A DNA stretch of 64,000 bases, taken from contig CM043946.1 of the NCBI GenBank assembly GCA_014529385.2, positions 15,393,077 through 15,457,076 of the forward strand, given 5' to 3'. Each line of letters begins with the position of its first letter. Positions within the stretch are counted from its first letter, which is position 1. The stretch comes from Adiantum capillus-veneris. Taxonomy: Eukaryota; Streptophyta; Polypodiopsida; Polypodiales; Pteridaceae. The translations under genes were made by a program, and so were the position numbers. A model generated the notes under the pieces. That model did not search any database. It was not told the origin of the DNA and saw only the letters and a program-made list of their open reading frames with translations. Of the stretch, positions 12,501 through 23,760 are shown piece after piece.

Positions 12501-12598
12501 TCACAAAAGCTCTTGGAAAGGAGAAGTTTTGCTACTTTCGTGAAGCATTGGGAATCCATCATATGCAAGCTCACTCTGAGCTTGAGGGGGAGTGTTAA
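9473..12598 (+). CDS. Copia pol: pre-integrase, integrase, RT and RNase H (gag and protease missing)
   Basis: This is one uninterrupted frame of 1,041 codons. The first ATG lies in the truncated LTR, so the first 20 or so residues are LTR-encoded and not native. Domains in order: the ASVGQMTDQG segment that normally follows the protease; GAG pre-integrase with HKRIGH and CEAC (about residues 90-140); integrase core with D158, D221 and E257 (DD35E); a proline- and charge-rich linker (about 390-520); RT with YVDD at 719-722; RNase H with DADWARD and the KHIEVHYHF motif near the end. The stop codon lies within the first bases of the 3' LTR, so coding sequence overlaps the polypurine tract. All visible catalytic residues are present. 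Without gag and protease it cannot act alone. Confidence 0.92.
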   Translation: MNGCCRVTIVCVCVSMCVGVASVGQMTDQGLQVRFNRYGCFIEEFHNDRPGKILARGRKKGRLFSLEAGDPCLHSGMYANKSATQDDWAELWHKRIGHVNFRRLKHMQSNQIVRGLPKFGRLNFDHVCEACQFGKQSRLPFPKRGRISQSPLEIVHSDIWGPCDHATPNGCRYFITFTDDYSRMTWVYFLKAKSEAFEVFLEFKVMVEKENGCQIKCLRTDGGGEYMSHNFDDYLREQGIRRQITCRYTPQQNGVAERKNRVIAEIARAMMNEMNIPLTYWAEAVHTAVYIMNRTPTTAIHEISPYERLYGIKPTVSYMKVFGCVCYVHVPNEARKKMEPKAVKCIFLGYPVEKKGYKCYDPTTRQVYVSRDVRFCEHEPWYKPKPVMIEDEYEEQENVHHVVDKPGPSTRTISGPHMAEESTGSVNPWSGRLRDKKQDEKGKKKMVEESSGDESLNEDHDLPHLRTPDSNHIEKYVPPYARVEEKSAPQLRRSERVRYPVDRLTYNGYMRTHYAYMVSRVQHKEPTCFQEAIGKSEWELAMDDEMDALVKNDTWDLVRLPSGKKAIGSKWVYKVKCKSDGSVERYKARLVAKGYAQTKGLDYDETFSPVAKMTTVRLVIAMASMFGWKLRQMDVDNAFLNGDLEEEVYMIQPEGYQHLEFPYYVCKLKKALYGLKQASRAWCEKITRILKKIGFKQSTADHSLFLKHVDGEIVVIVIYVDDLILTGSHAEQILHVKKSLLREFNMKDLGELRYFLGIEIVNTLSGIWMIQRQYALDMLEKYGMIACKPVDTPLDQNVKLFDDGHYIEDVTMYRKMVGSLIYLTITRPDLSYAVGVVSQFMQNPCKSHLDAVRRIMRYVKATVSYGMFYEKNGKLCLYGYKDADWARDFMDRKSTSGYAFSIGNGMISWSSKKQSTVALSSIEAEYHGAALAAWEESWLRVLMVDFGFDYLDSVIIYCDNISSIMLAKNPVYHARTKHIEVHYHFIREKVLANEIDLVYVKTNDQVADIFTKALGKEKFCYFREALGIHHMQAHSELEGEC
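12581..12592 (+). promoter_or_regulatory. Polypurine tract of the copia element
   Basis: TTGAGGGGGAG lies immediately before TG of the 3' LTR (12593). It is also translated as the last codons of pol. Confidence 0.8.
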
Positions 12599-12825
12599 AG
12601 AATATGATGTTAAAGAATATGTCCATTGTGCTATGGGCGGCTGGACACTGACTATACTATGTTGTAAATATACTTTGGATAATAGTTCAAAAGAGAAGAA
12701 GAGAAGAGCAGCTCGTTGAATGGTTGCTGCAGAGTAACGATTGTGTGTGTGTGTGTGTCTCGATGTGTGTTGGTGTGTGTGTGTAGTCTTCTTTCCTACC
12801 TTCTCCATCACCTGCGCACTCTACA
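12593..12825 (+). repeat. 3' LTR of the copia element
   Basis: This 233-bp repeat begins TGTTAAAG and ends CTCTACA, followed by the TAATC target duplication. It contains a (TG)n run at about 12743-12784. Confidence 0.9.
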
Positions 12826-14842
12826 TAATCTACTCCCACAATGATGAAGACCTTCCCGGTAGATGTGCGAGGTAAGGGGCCTATTGCATCCACACCCCAC
12901 TTCTCAAAAGGACCATACGAAATTATTGGAACTCGAGGTTCGTAAGTGAGTCGTCTATTTCTAGCAATCTGACAACCTTTGCATGACTTACACCAATGCT
13001 GGACATCACGGTGTAGACTTGGCCAAACAAACCCTGCTTGCAAAATCTTCCTGTTTGTAATATCATGAGAAAAATGACCCCCACAGACATCATCATGGCA
13101 TGAAAAGAGGATTCTCTCTATTTCTTGAACAGAGGGCACCCTTCTTAGCACCAAATCTTTCCCTTTATGATACAGATCATCTCCTATGAGTTGGTAAGGA
13201 GTTGCCTTTTTTACCAACCTATTCCTTTGCACTTTATCCAAGTGTTTAGGGCACTCACCAATTTGGAGGAAAAAAATGATGTCCTTCAATTCCTCTTGGC
13301 CTTGGTACTTTGGTTCGTAGAGCTTCACACCTCCCACCATGATCTGAAGTTTCTCATTGGCGAGATAATCTGCTTCCTTGTTGAGGGTTCTCACAACATG
13401 CTGTACCTATGTAGCTTCAAAGTTCTTTATCAAAGCCTTCACCTGTCTAAGCCACTCCACTAGAGTAGGGTTCTTGCACTTCCATATCCCTTGGATTTGC
13501 CTAATAACTAGTAAGGAATCACCTCTTATTATAAGTCTTTCGATGCCATGTTTTCTGCATTCTTCAAGCCCCAACTTTAAGGTGACATACTCAGCCTCAT
13601 TATTAGAATGAACATTTTCCAAGGTGATACCTTTCTTAACAAGAACTTCCCTTTGTGGACTTAGAATAAGAACCCCCCCTGCTGCCTGATCGTGTTGTCG
13701 TTGGTAAGCTCCATCAAAGCACAAAATGTGTGCATTGTCCATCTCCTCCTCATTATTTTGTGGTGTAGCTTTGTCTCCTGCCTTTGGTGACTCTTTCCTT
13801 TCTCTCACTTTGTATGTGAGAATGTCTGCAAGACCTGCCCTTGTGCTATCTTCCACAAGAAAAGTGTATTCGAACTCTTGAAGTTCTAGAACCCATTTGG
13901 CTATCCTAGATGAGAGGCTCATGTGTTGCACAACATATGGTAAATTGTTTTCCATGGTGAGAATGACAAATGGTGCAGGTAAGAGATATGATCGGAACTT
14001 TCTTACCGCAAACATAATTGTGAATACCACCTTCTCCATATCGGTGCAGCCCTTCTCTGCAGCGGTCATGACTTTGCTTGCAAAGTATACTGGCCTCATG
14101 TAGCATGTTTTTGGGTCTTTTTGCATGAGAACTACACCGATGGCCTCCATTCCTACACTTGGCGTGATGTAATATGTATCCTTTGGATTTGGTGGCATTA
14201 ATGTTGGAAGAGAGTTGAGAATACCCTTTACTTCAGTAAAGCATAATTCGTGTTCCTCTCTCCATTCAAATGTGGGTTTGTTTGCTAGCTTGTGCAAAGG
14301 TGCAATAGCTTCCGCTAGAAGGTGAATGAAACGAGACATGTACCTTACTTTGTGGTTGAAAGTCATGAGCTCCTTGGTTGTCGTTGGTGGTTGTAGTGAC
14401 AAGAGAGCATTTACTTTTGATGGATCCACTTGAATTCCTTGCAAAGAAACCACATGACCTAGCAATACCACTTGTGACTCTGCAATGTGACACTTCTCAG
14501 GATTAAGCTGTCCCCCAAATTGATGAAGCCTCCTAAGCCCCTCCTCAACTTTTTGGCAATGAAGTCTTTGGCTACTATAGATACAGAAGTCATCCATAAA
14601 AACCCTAATTGACTTTCCAAAGAAGGGCTGAAAGACAAGAGTTGTAAACCTTATAAAGGTACTAGGAGCATTTGTGAGCCCAAATGGCATCACTCTATAG
14701 GCAAAGCAACCCCAAGGTGTGATGAAAGTGGTTTTTAACTGATCTTCTTCTGCTATTCTGATTTGAAAATACCCTGAATACCCATCACACACTGTGTAAC
14801 ATTCATAGCCGGCTACTTCGTTTAAGATTTCATCTTGGAAAG
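12826..14842 (-). pseudogene. Element 1 pol, middle part: RT, RNase H, second RNase H, integrase start
   Basis: This is the middle segment of the element 1 polyprotein, between the two nested insertions. From right to left: RT with FMDD (codons 14589-14600); the first RNase H, in which the usual catalytic DAS reads PSV and is probably inactive; a linker; and a second, archaeal-type RNase H with D (13713-13715), E in NNEAE (13588-13605), D in GDS (13512-13526) and D in NKEAD (13362-13385). Then come the integrase HHCC zinc domain and the first integrase Asp (12888-12890). An in-frame TAG at 13407-13409, fitting CAG, cuts the second RNase H before its last Asp. This domain order is typical of Tat elements. 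Confidence 0.9.
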
Positions 14843-15128
14843 TGTTGAGCCAGCAGAGGATCACACCCGCATTTTTGCTCACACCCATCATTTTGTAACC
14901 ATTGATTGTAATAAATGTCTTTCCGACATTAATTTTGATTTGAGCCATTCACTAAGTAACGGGACTCAATTGAGTTTCCAGTCTGTAATCCCGACGTAAT
15001 TTCACCTGCTGATGTACATAATTAGAGATGTTCTCACCTCCAAGGCTGAGGTATATAAGCCAAAGTTTTGTAACCTAAGGGAGATTCAATTATTAATCAA
15101 AGAGAGTTTTGGAGCGCCGTGACTGTGT

Positions 15129-15191
<63 letters not shown>

Positions 15192-15815
15192 TTATCTCCT
15201 TGCTACGCGAGCTACGGGGCCGCCATTGGAGAAGCGACACCGCCATTGTGTTAGCAACGGTGAGAGCTACGCACAGATACCAAGAGTGCGCACTATCGGC
15301 TTCTACGTGTGGTAAGCTCCTACGAGCTTCGGTGTGAGTTTTCTTCTAACTCGTGTGTCGGAATAGAGCGTGCAGCATATCTATAGAACCACAACGAGTA
15401 GAGCTACGCATTAGTACCATCGGGGTCAAGTTTCGGTCACCTGTATTTTTCGGCCTGTCTTCATACGCATTTACCGCACGGAGTGGTTATAGGTTGATTT
15501 TGCAGTTCAAGTCTTTAGGGTGTTGTTCTTACCTAGTGCATAGACTTCCCCTTGAGTTTGAGATCGATTCGATGATTCTAGATCCTGTTTCGTATACCAT
15601 TCGTTCGTAGTACGGATTTCAGTCACTTGCGTATTTTAGAACTTAGATTTGATTTCCTTAGTAGTGATTGTCATTAGAAGGTCGAGTAGGTGATTTGACA
15701 CCCACCTAGTTGTTTCCATGCGCCTGCGGGTCAAGCTTCGTCCTCGTCTGACAAATTCTGTTGTTGGTTGAGTTCTCGCTATTTAGCTTCCGCTAGCGGC
15801 GTAACCGCCTTAACA
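14843..15815 (+). repeat. 5' LTR of element 2
   Basis: This 973-bp LTR carries a TATA box (TATATAAG, 15052-15059) and a (GA)n run of about 58 bp at 15131-15188. The homologous GA run in the 3' LTR is only about 22 bp, which explains most of the length difference. Confidence 0.95.
15052..15059 (+). promoter_or_regulatory. LTR TATA box, element 2
   Basis: TATATAAG lies in the 5' LTR about 80 bp upstream of the GA microsatellite. The 3' LTR copy has one base changed (TCTATAAG, about 33150). Confidence 0.65.
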
Positions 15816-15817
15816 TT

Positions 15818-15835
15818 TGGCGCCGCTGCCGGGGA
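15818..15835 (+). promoter_or_regulatory. Primer-binding site of element 2 (Asp-tRNA type)
   Basis: TGGCGCCGCTGCCGGGGA begins two bases after the 5' LTR. It closely resembles the TGGCGCCGTTGCCGGGGA site described for plant Athila elements. Confidence 0.85.
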
Positions 15836-17244
15836 CGAGAGCCCTAAGTAGGTGACCTTAGACTAATCCTACGAGGTGAGTCGTATAAACTACTTTGTAT
15901 ACTTTAGTTAGAAAAGATCTAGGAGTGGTGGACTCCGAAGGGCTCGAGAGATACTAGGAAGTGGGGTATTCCTGGGTCTTCCGTGTTGACAGTATTTTTA
16001 GTTTAGCTTAGGTTAGATTGTTTTTGATGGTGTTTAAGTGGTTGTTGACATAAAAAGCATTTGCTACTCCTTGTGTGGTAGTAAATCTCTTTATATTTTC
16101 AATTGCAAAAAATCCATTTTATGATTAGAAATAGCTTAGGTAGGGCCTGATTTGATCCTGATCTAGAGCTATCAATTGGTGTTCTATTTGCTTGATGTGT
16201 TTGATTGCATGTTAGATCACTGAAAAAGTCTCTTTGGTAGTGAAATATGCAATAAACAAAGTTCAGAAAAATTTTCTGTGTAACTGATTGTTGCTGAGCA
16301 CTTAAAAGAGCTATTGGAAGAGTTCTGTGCTGAAAAACTGGAAATCTGCAACTTTAGACATCATACGCGTATGATGTCTTAGGACCTAAACAGAGACTAA
16401 AATTGAAAATTTGACATTGCCAGAGTGTTTAGAAGGGGGGTTTTACCCTAAGATCAACTTAAAACAAGAGCATTAACACTCAAAGAAACCCAAAAAGACA
16501 AGTCGGAGTCCAAGAAACGCAAAGAAAAGGAAATTTTGGATTCAGATCTTGTTTTTACATTCAAACCTGACAAAAACACTTGAAACTCAATTATAAACAT
16601 TGGAGAAGGCTTAAAACCAAAAATAGTCAAAATCTGGGACAAAAGACATCATACGCGTATAATGTCTTTTGGCACATCCACTACTTATTTTTGAAATCTG
16701 ACCTGACAAGATTGTTACAAACACTGTTGAAAGCATAAATATCAAGTTTGGACCCAAATTGATGAAAAAGACATCATACGCGTATGATGTCTTTGACCTA
16801 ATTTTGGACATATTTTGATACTTTGCTAACACAGATCCATTGTAATAGCTGTCTAGAGGTTATATTTCAAGTTTCATCCCATTTGGATCACAATTGACCC
16901 AAAAAACAAGTCAAAAGCGGAAAATTGCCAAGAAAAGCCTGAACTAGCCATAACTTGCTCAAACAGAGTTCAAACTGAATTTTGTGAGTGATGAGAGCAT
17001 AAAGGGGCCACTGAGAGTGAGCATAACCAAAATAGTCAAAATCTGTGAAAAAAGACATCATACGTGTATAATGTCTTTTTCAGCATAACAGTAACAAAAG
17101 TCTCACCTGATGAAACAGAAGTTGTCCCACTGACAAGATTAAACAATTGACAAAGAATCAATCAGTTTGGATCAATTCTGACCACAAAAACTTGGGGAAA
17201 ACAAATTGCCGAGACGGAAAAGCTACAGTCCTTTAGGGGAATTG
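15836..17244 (+). other. Element 2 leader with four palindromes
   Basis: About 1.4 kb between the primer site and gag holds no convincing frame. It carries four copies of a 24-bp palindrome with half-site AGACATCATACG, starting at 16356, 16644, 16769 and 17053. Two are perfect; the copies at 16644 and 17053 carry one and two changes. The spacings are 288, 125 and 284 bp. Sequence around the second and fourth copies is also similar, so the leader is built of decayed longer repeats. Related units occur at 28.4-29.5 kb. Confidence 0.85.
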
Positions 17245-20200
17245 ATGAATTTGAGATCGGGCAGGAATCTCCGGAATAATCAACCAAAACAAGGGGAACC
17301 AACAAGTGTCATATCAACCGAGGGAAGTGTAAACCAAAGTTGGGTGCAACCATTAGAGCCGATCTTTGAAGGAAGTGTTTCTGATACTTCTTCGGAGAGA
17401 TCTTACGAGATTTTCGCCGAAAACTTGGAACACTTGAACCTGAACAACAGAGAAAATATGGCAGCAGGATCATCAAACCCTTCCGCCACCATGAAGCTAT
17501 TGTTCATAAAATACCAGTACGACAATGAGCAAGGTGCCAAGATCTACAAAGATGGAATGGACAGCTATTGTGTAAAGATAGAAGATAGACCTAGTGAGTT
17601 CAAGGACTTAGTGCCTGTGAGCTATAGCGGAGATAGATATCTAGATGACGAGGGTACCATGTACTTGGTAGTCCTAAATCCTAACATTGTGGACAAGTGG
17701 GGATTGATGGGCACCAAAGCCAAAATAGATGAAGAACTCGAGGAGAAAGCACCAATAATGAACTTCCCTAATGCGAGGTTAAGAAGAGAGAATGAAACTA
17801 CAAGGATCAACACTGATAACATCTATGTGGGGCTGTACAAATATAATAATGGGGAGCAGGATCTCTATTATAGATGTGAAGAACCCTACACCGGAGAGTT
17901 GACAGACCAAAAAAGACTCTATGTCTTTACCTACACAGAGGGATCGGAAGTGAAAATTGCCGCTTACGATAAGTATGGCAGGCAATACTCAACAATGGGC
18001 AAGAAAGAATTAGAAGGATATACATACTTTGGGGGACCACTACATCAGTATTATGTTACTTCTAGCTCACATAGACCAGCACCAACAAATGGACTGCGAA
18101 ACTCAATGACAACAGGAGGACAAAGAACTCAGGTTGCTGACTCTTTCAGTCAACCTTGGGACTCGAAGCTCGGACCAATGGGATCATTACATTCCAGAGA
18201 GTCAATGGAGACGAATCGAGGTAGTGCTGTTCCAATCCCCACCTATACCACTCCAGGTCCAAGGTTTGAAGCGGAACCATCACATTTACCTCCCAGTAGT
18301 AGATTCAGGGCAGAGGAACCGACAAGGGTAACCCATGAAGTCCATGATGCTAGAGAAAGCTTTAGCCGGGACACAGGAGCAATGAGATTGGTAGCAGATC
18401 ATAGACGTATGAGACCATCTCAAGTAGCCAAGTGTATGCCAAAGAAGTATGGTGGTTCAGGAGATCCGTATGCACATGTGTCACTCTTTAAGCAAGTCTT
18501 AAGAGCTGAGCAGATAACAGATTTCCATACACAATACGAGGGATTTGGTCTTACTCTAGAAGGTACCGCATTGACATGGTTTCAACCAATGAACATTGGG
18601 GGATTCCATGACATTGACCATTTGCTAAGAGAGTTTGCTGAGGAATTCTCAAAACGAGGGATTAAGCACAATACGGTCTCACAAATATATGCTTTTAAAC
18701 AGAGAGAACACGAAAAAGTGAAGGAAGCGTCACTTCGCTTCAAACAATACATTGAGAGATGTCCAGTACGTGAACGACCACAAGATGACAGACTATCTGT
18801 TCTCTTTATTGAGGGACTGAGGAACGACACTCTCAAGAAGGACTTGCACTTGAAAGCTTGTACAAGTTTCGAGCAAGTAACGAGAGAGGCATTGTACTTA
18901 GTGGATAACTGTACGGTTTATGGAGAGGTGTCAGCGGATACAGATTTTGCATCCAGTAGCTCCTCCTCCGTAGCGAGCGAGACTACCACTAAAAAGAATG
19001 TTCAAACAACAACCATGCCAAATGTAGAGCAAATGATAGAAGATGCTCTAAAAAGGATGGCACCATACCAAAAACCATTGCCATAAACACTGAAATGGTG
19101 TGCTATTGAACAAAAATGGACAAATCATCCAACAGAGGAGTGCTATTACAACAAAGGGTATGTAAGGGAGCGCCAATATGCACCTCCTGCTCAATTAGCA
19201 CCACCTCAGATACATCCAGTACCTCGATACCCAACGGGAAATGTACCAGGACCTATGGGGATAGAAAGACCGCAACCGGTATTGGGACAACAACCACCTT
19301 TACCAGGAGCAAGACCAGTGGGCATTAGATATGCACCAACCTTAGAGAATCAGGAAGAACAAGCCTTAGTGCCTGTTCAAGCCTATTACGAAGAATCGGG
19401 TGCACACATGTCTCCGACAGTTTATTACCCACCAGAAGAACCAAAACAACCAGAACCATGGGGCATGATGGGGAATGTTGGAACACCAACAGTTACAAGT
19501 GCTTCTGATGAAGAGAGATACAATATGGATGCAAGAACCTTGATGTTCATAGCTCATGGAGGGTTAGCAGGACAGAGACCATCCTATCCACAAAGGACGA
19601 ATCAAATGGGACCAAGACCAGCATTAGGACCTTGTTACAAGTGTGGAGGTGACCATCTGATGAATGTTTGCCCACATACGGAAATCATTAGAATTAACGC
19701 TTATTGCACTGAGTGTGGGGTTACTCACTTCATTGAGGATTGTTCAAAGAATCCAAACAAAGTGCAAAAGACGACATTGAATATGCTAGAAACTATTCCT
19801 ACCAGCAGTGGGTCTGAAAATGAAACTCTGATACCAACGCAAGTTGTTACTAGAGCTCAAGCTAAGAAAACCACTAGAGAACCTGAGAATGGAAAGTTAG
19901 CGACTGAAGTGGTTAGTCAAGGACCGCGGAGTCAGAAAAACACATGGAAAGCTAGAAAAGCACGCATGAAGTTGAGAAAAGAACGTGAAGACGCTATTCT
20001 AGCTGAGGAACTAAAGCAAACTAAAGCTAGATTAGAAAAACTTGAGAGTCAAAACGGGAAACGAGAGATGAGCCCGGAAGGAACGAAACAAAAGAGTATC
20101 AAAGAAACAACGAGCTTAAGCTCAGGGGGATCAGTGCTAGTCGACAAAGTACACGAACCATTGGACGCACTGATGAGAGCTTACGAAGCTAGGTTAAAGA

Positions 20201-21174
20201 ACAACCAAACACAAGAACAGAGGTGGATGACATACCCAAACGCAGAATTGGAAAAGCAGAGACTTGAAATGTGCCAGAGAATGATCGAGACTGCACAAGC
20301 CTTATTAGAACCACCAAAAGAAACAATGAATTGTGGAAAGGAAAACCCAATTCAGCAAGAGACTATCGTTTCACGGGTAGCTGAAAAGACTCCCAGTGCA
20401 CAAAAGCCTGAAAATACACAAAAGGATGACCGCATAGTATTGAACACAACCGATCAGGAGATAGAGAGTTTTCATCCAGTCATACAGAGGATTTACGGAA
20501 AAGATGAGGATTACAATGAATTTTGGAAACAAGTGAGAGAGGCAAACTTTGCAAACGAGCTAAGTTGCCAAGCTAATCAGACAAATTGGGAAAAGGACAT
20601 CAGGAATCCTCCCATAGTGGAATTTGAGGCAGGATCTCAAGTGGACTTGGATCTGCAATCTTACTGGGGAGATGGGGGCTCTGTTAGAACAATGGAGAGC
20701 AAACCTCATTCACTGAAAACCTTACCTTCATACTTAGGAGAGTATGAAGCAAAATCCGAGATTAGAGCACTTCCCTCACGAAAAATCTCATCAGAAAAAG
20801 TCATGGACTCGCAAGGATTGATAGAGATTTTGTCAACACCAGTGACATGCACTATCACTCTAGCTGAGCTTTTGAGGCTAAGACCACATATGTGGACCAC
20901 TGTAGGAAAATGCTTGGAGAAATTCGGGATAAAAGATCCAACATCGAGATTGCAAGAGAGCATTGAGGAGCTGAGCAAGCCACAAAAGAACGCTAAGCCT
21001 GTACCCTTAAACAAGGTCGGAGAGTATTGCGAAGGTGAAGAGGGGAATACAACCTTACCAGTTGAATTCCAAGGAGTGAACACAATGGCAATACTAGACA
21101 GCGGAGCTGGGGTAGCCATTGCTACAAAAGAAATCTGGAAAAAATTGGGGGAAACCAGCAATAAGGAAGACTAG
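17245..21174 (+). pseudogene. Element 2 gag and first protease, broken by one stop codon
   Basis: One frame runs from the ATG at 17245 (an in-frame TTG lies at 17206) to 21174, interrupted by a TAA at 19084-19086 that fits a mutated CAA. Before the stop is a retrotransposon gag capsid-like region (about 18430-18900, with LTWF). After it come a WC...NH..EEC cysteine/histidine segment, two CX2CX3HX4C zinc knuckles (from 19633), a long Lys/Glu-rich stretch, and an aspartic protease with DSGAG (Asp codon 21097-21099). The frame is lost just after that motif near a G5 run at about 21147. The protease end, with ILGRPF, is in another frame. The product would be the capsid/nucleocapsid precursor plus processing protease. 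Confidence 0.88.
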
Positions 21175-22615
21175 GTTGAAACTCCAATTAGCAGATGGAC
21201 ACATGGAGAAACCTATGGGGTTATTAGAGAAAGTTGTAGTGACTTCTTGCGGCATTGAATACGAACATACTTTTGCTATTGTCGATTTTGGCAAGGAGAA
21301 TAACTATGATATCATACTGGGAAGACCATTCATGAGACAGTTGAAAATGGTCCAAGATTGGGGCTACGATCACATATACTTGAGAAATATGGAAACCACT
21401 ACACGTGTGAACCTGAAAGACCATAGCTACAAAGATGTGAACCGAACACCGATAGAGGAGTTTGATTCAGCTACTTTGGCGGGATCCGAATTTCCAGCTT
21501 GGTTAGGTAAACCCAAGGAGTTATGGATGTGTGGAGCTTCGAAATGTGGAAGTCTGAAACGAGAAGAATGTGTTTTAGAAAGGGCTATCGAAGACGAAAC
21601 TTATGTAGGAGAACCCTTTCCAGAGGACACGTTTGAACCATTAGAATGGACACACATTCTAGCAACCCTAGATGTTTGTGCAATTCCGGATGGTCCCACA
21701 ACGAAATTTTGCGACAAGGACGGGTACGACGTGGTTCCGTATTTCATGTTGAGAACTGTGCTCAAAAAGAAACTGAAAAAACGATACACTGGAAAAAGAA
21801 GATGAAGAAGAGGTGTTTCACGACATTCCCAATCATCCAGAGTGGGGAAATGAAGCAGACAACGAGTCAACGGACAATTCAAGCGGAAACGAAGAAACTA
21901 TAACGGATGTCCGATTTTATGATTTTCCGAACCAAACTAAACAACGCCAGAAACACTATAGAGCAAAGAAAAAAACAAAAGGGGTTAGAACCAATCCGAT
22001 GCCTAGAATAAGAGGAAAAAATCAATTCCTAATGCTAGTAAAGGCTGGAGATTGTGTTAAGGATAAGATTTCTGGAAGAATGAGAGGCAGTGATCAAAAG
22101 AGCTTACGAAAAGACAAAAGAGGCTCAAGAAATCAAGTTCAAATAATGGAACGAAAACTGAAACAGAAAAATCAGAAAAGAACAAGCGCAACAGAGAATA
22201 CACGGAGTCCAAGTTAGAACGTAGAAACAAGTACAGAGAGCTCAAGAAAACTCTGAAGGAAGTTTGGACGACAGAAATTGAGAGTGGAGAGGACGAAAAC
22301 GTCAAAATCAAGGAAAACATGGATGTTCCCTCTCACTATAGGAAATTCACAATAGAGGATAGGAAGGTGATATTAACCCCACCTATTCGAGAGAGGAAGG
22401 AGAACGAATCTTATGACGGACCGGAGGATGCAAAAAAAGTTGATTTAGCAGCTCCAGGTGAGACGCCTAGACCGGTGTACATAGCCACAGATTTGTCTCC
22501 AAGCGAGGAAGAGAGACTTTTGAGTCTTCTCAGAGAGTATAGGGATGTGTTTGCATGGTCTTATAAGGACTTAAGGGAGTTGACCCATCGATATGCCAAC
22601 ACTCAATCCCACTGA
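21119..22615 (+). pseudogene. Element 2 protease end and protease-RT linker, frameshifted
   Basis: Three overlapping or adjacent frames (21119-21805, 21813-22217, 22319-22615) carry one continuous product. First comes the ILGRPF end of the first protease, then a charged linker of unknown role, then the segment SEEERLLSLLREYRDVFAWS that typically precedes gypsy RT. Frame changes fall near 21150, 21800, 22100-22200 and 22600-22700, mostly close to homopolymer runs. No other domain is recognisable in the linker. Confidence 0.75.
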
Positions 22616-22700
22616 AACAAGACGCAAAGCCTAGCAGACAGAGACCATACACATATAATGATACTTTTGCTAAGCGAATCAAGGAGAGATAGATAAGCTA

Positions 22701-23760
22701 ATGGAAGCTGAATTCATATACGAGATTGAACACACTGATTGGGTATCTCCGATTGTGGTAGTACCTAAGAAGAACGGAAAACTCCGAGTGTGTGTCAACT
22801 TAAAGAAAGTGAATGCTGCAACAATCAGGGACAATTATCCCCTGCCGATAACTGATCATGTTCTAGAGCGTGTATCAGGGAAAACAGCATACTCCTTTCT
22901 TGATGGTTTTTCAGGATATAACCAGCTAGCCATAGCACTGGAAGATCAACATAAAACAGCTTTTGCAACGGAGTGGGGAATTTATGCTTATCGGGTTATG
23001 CCTTTTGGTCTAACCAATGCTCCCGCAACCTTCCAGAGGCTGATGACGCATGCTTTCAAAGAATACTTAAGGCTGTTTCTCGAAATATACATGGATGACT
23101 TATGTGTACATTCTCTACTGAGAGATGAGCATCTAGAACACCTAAGAAAAGTATTTGAGAAATGTAGGACATATCGCATTTGTCTCAATCCTGAGAAATG
23201 TGTGTTTATGGTCCGACAAGGCAGAATTCTGGGACATATTGTCTCACAAAACGGAATATCCACGGATTTAGAGAAGATAAAAGTTATAGTGGATATGCCT
23301 AGACCAACCAATGCGAAACAAGTACAAGCTTTATGGGACATTGCGGATATTATAGACGATTCATTTACATGTACGCTATAATAGGCCAACCACTTTACAG
23401 GCTAATAGTGAACTTTGAATGGACAGAGGAATGTGAGGAATCATTCAAGAAATTGAAAGAGGCACTCATTACTGCTCCAGTCTTGAAATCACCAGATTGG
23501 GAGAAGATATTCCATGTGCACATAGATGCTTCTGCATATGCAATAGGATGCATTCTGGCTCAGCCAGAAGAAGGAAACATGGATTTTCCTATCTGTTACG
23601 CCAGTCGACAGCTCAACCATGCAGAGAAGAATTACACCACAACAGAGCGAGAGGGATTAGGAATGATATATGCTGTGAAGAAATTTCGGCATTATCTTCT
23701 AGCCAACAAGTTTGTGTTTTTTACGGATCACCAAGCTTGCTCTACCTAGTGAATAAACCA
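22701..23760 (+). pseudogene. Element 2 reverse transcriptase and RNase H, frameshifted
   Basis: The RT contains SPIVVVPKKNG, then PFGLTNAPATF and YMDD at residues 130-133 of the 22701 frame (codons 23088-23099). The frame changes near 23340, where GYYRRFI resumes, and again near 23735. The RNase H part includes HIDASAYAIG with its first Asp intact, and FTDHQ. Unlike element 1 there is no second RNase H after it. The enzyme would copy the element RNA into DNA and remove the RNA strand; the frameshifts disable this copy unless they are assembly errors. Confidence 0.87.

Larger units (their letters stand above)
9350..12825 (+). mobile_element. Ty1/copia retrotransposon, 5'-deleted, nested in element 1
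   Basis: A perfect 5-bp target duplication TAATC flanks the insert (9345-9349 and 12826-12830). The right LTR is complete (12593-12825, 233 bp, TGTTAAAG...CTCTACA). The left LTR starts identically at 9350, but after about 9533 it runs straight into coding sequence from the end of the protease region. The LTR end, primer site, gag and most of the protease have been lost. The rest of pol (integrase, RT, RNase H) is one open frame. The gene order IN-RT-RH identifies Ty1/copia. The LTR begins with a 12-bp direct repeat (TTAAAGAATATG twice). Confidence 0.93.

Noticed and set aside
12281-12811. 176-codon minus-strand frame
   Set aside because: It is the antisense shadow of copia RNase H and the LTR.
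15119-15610. Two plus-strand frames repeated at 33217-33672
   Set aside because: They lie in the LTRs of element 2 and show no coding features.
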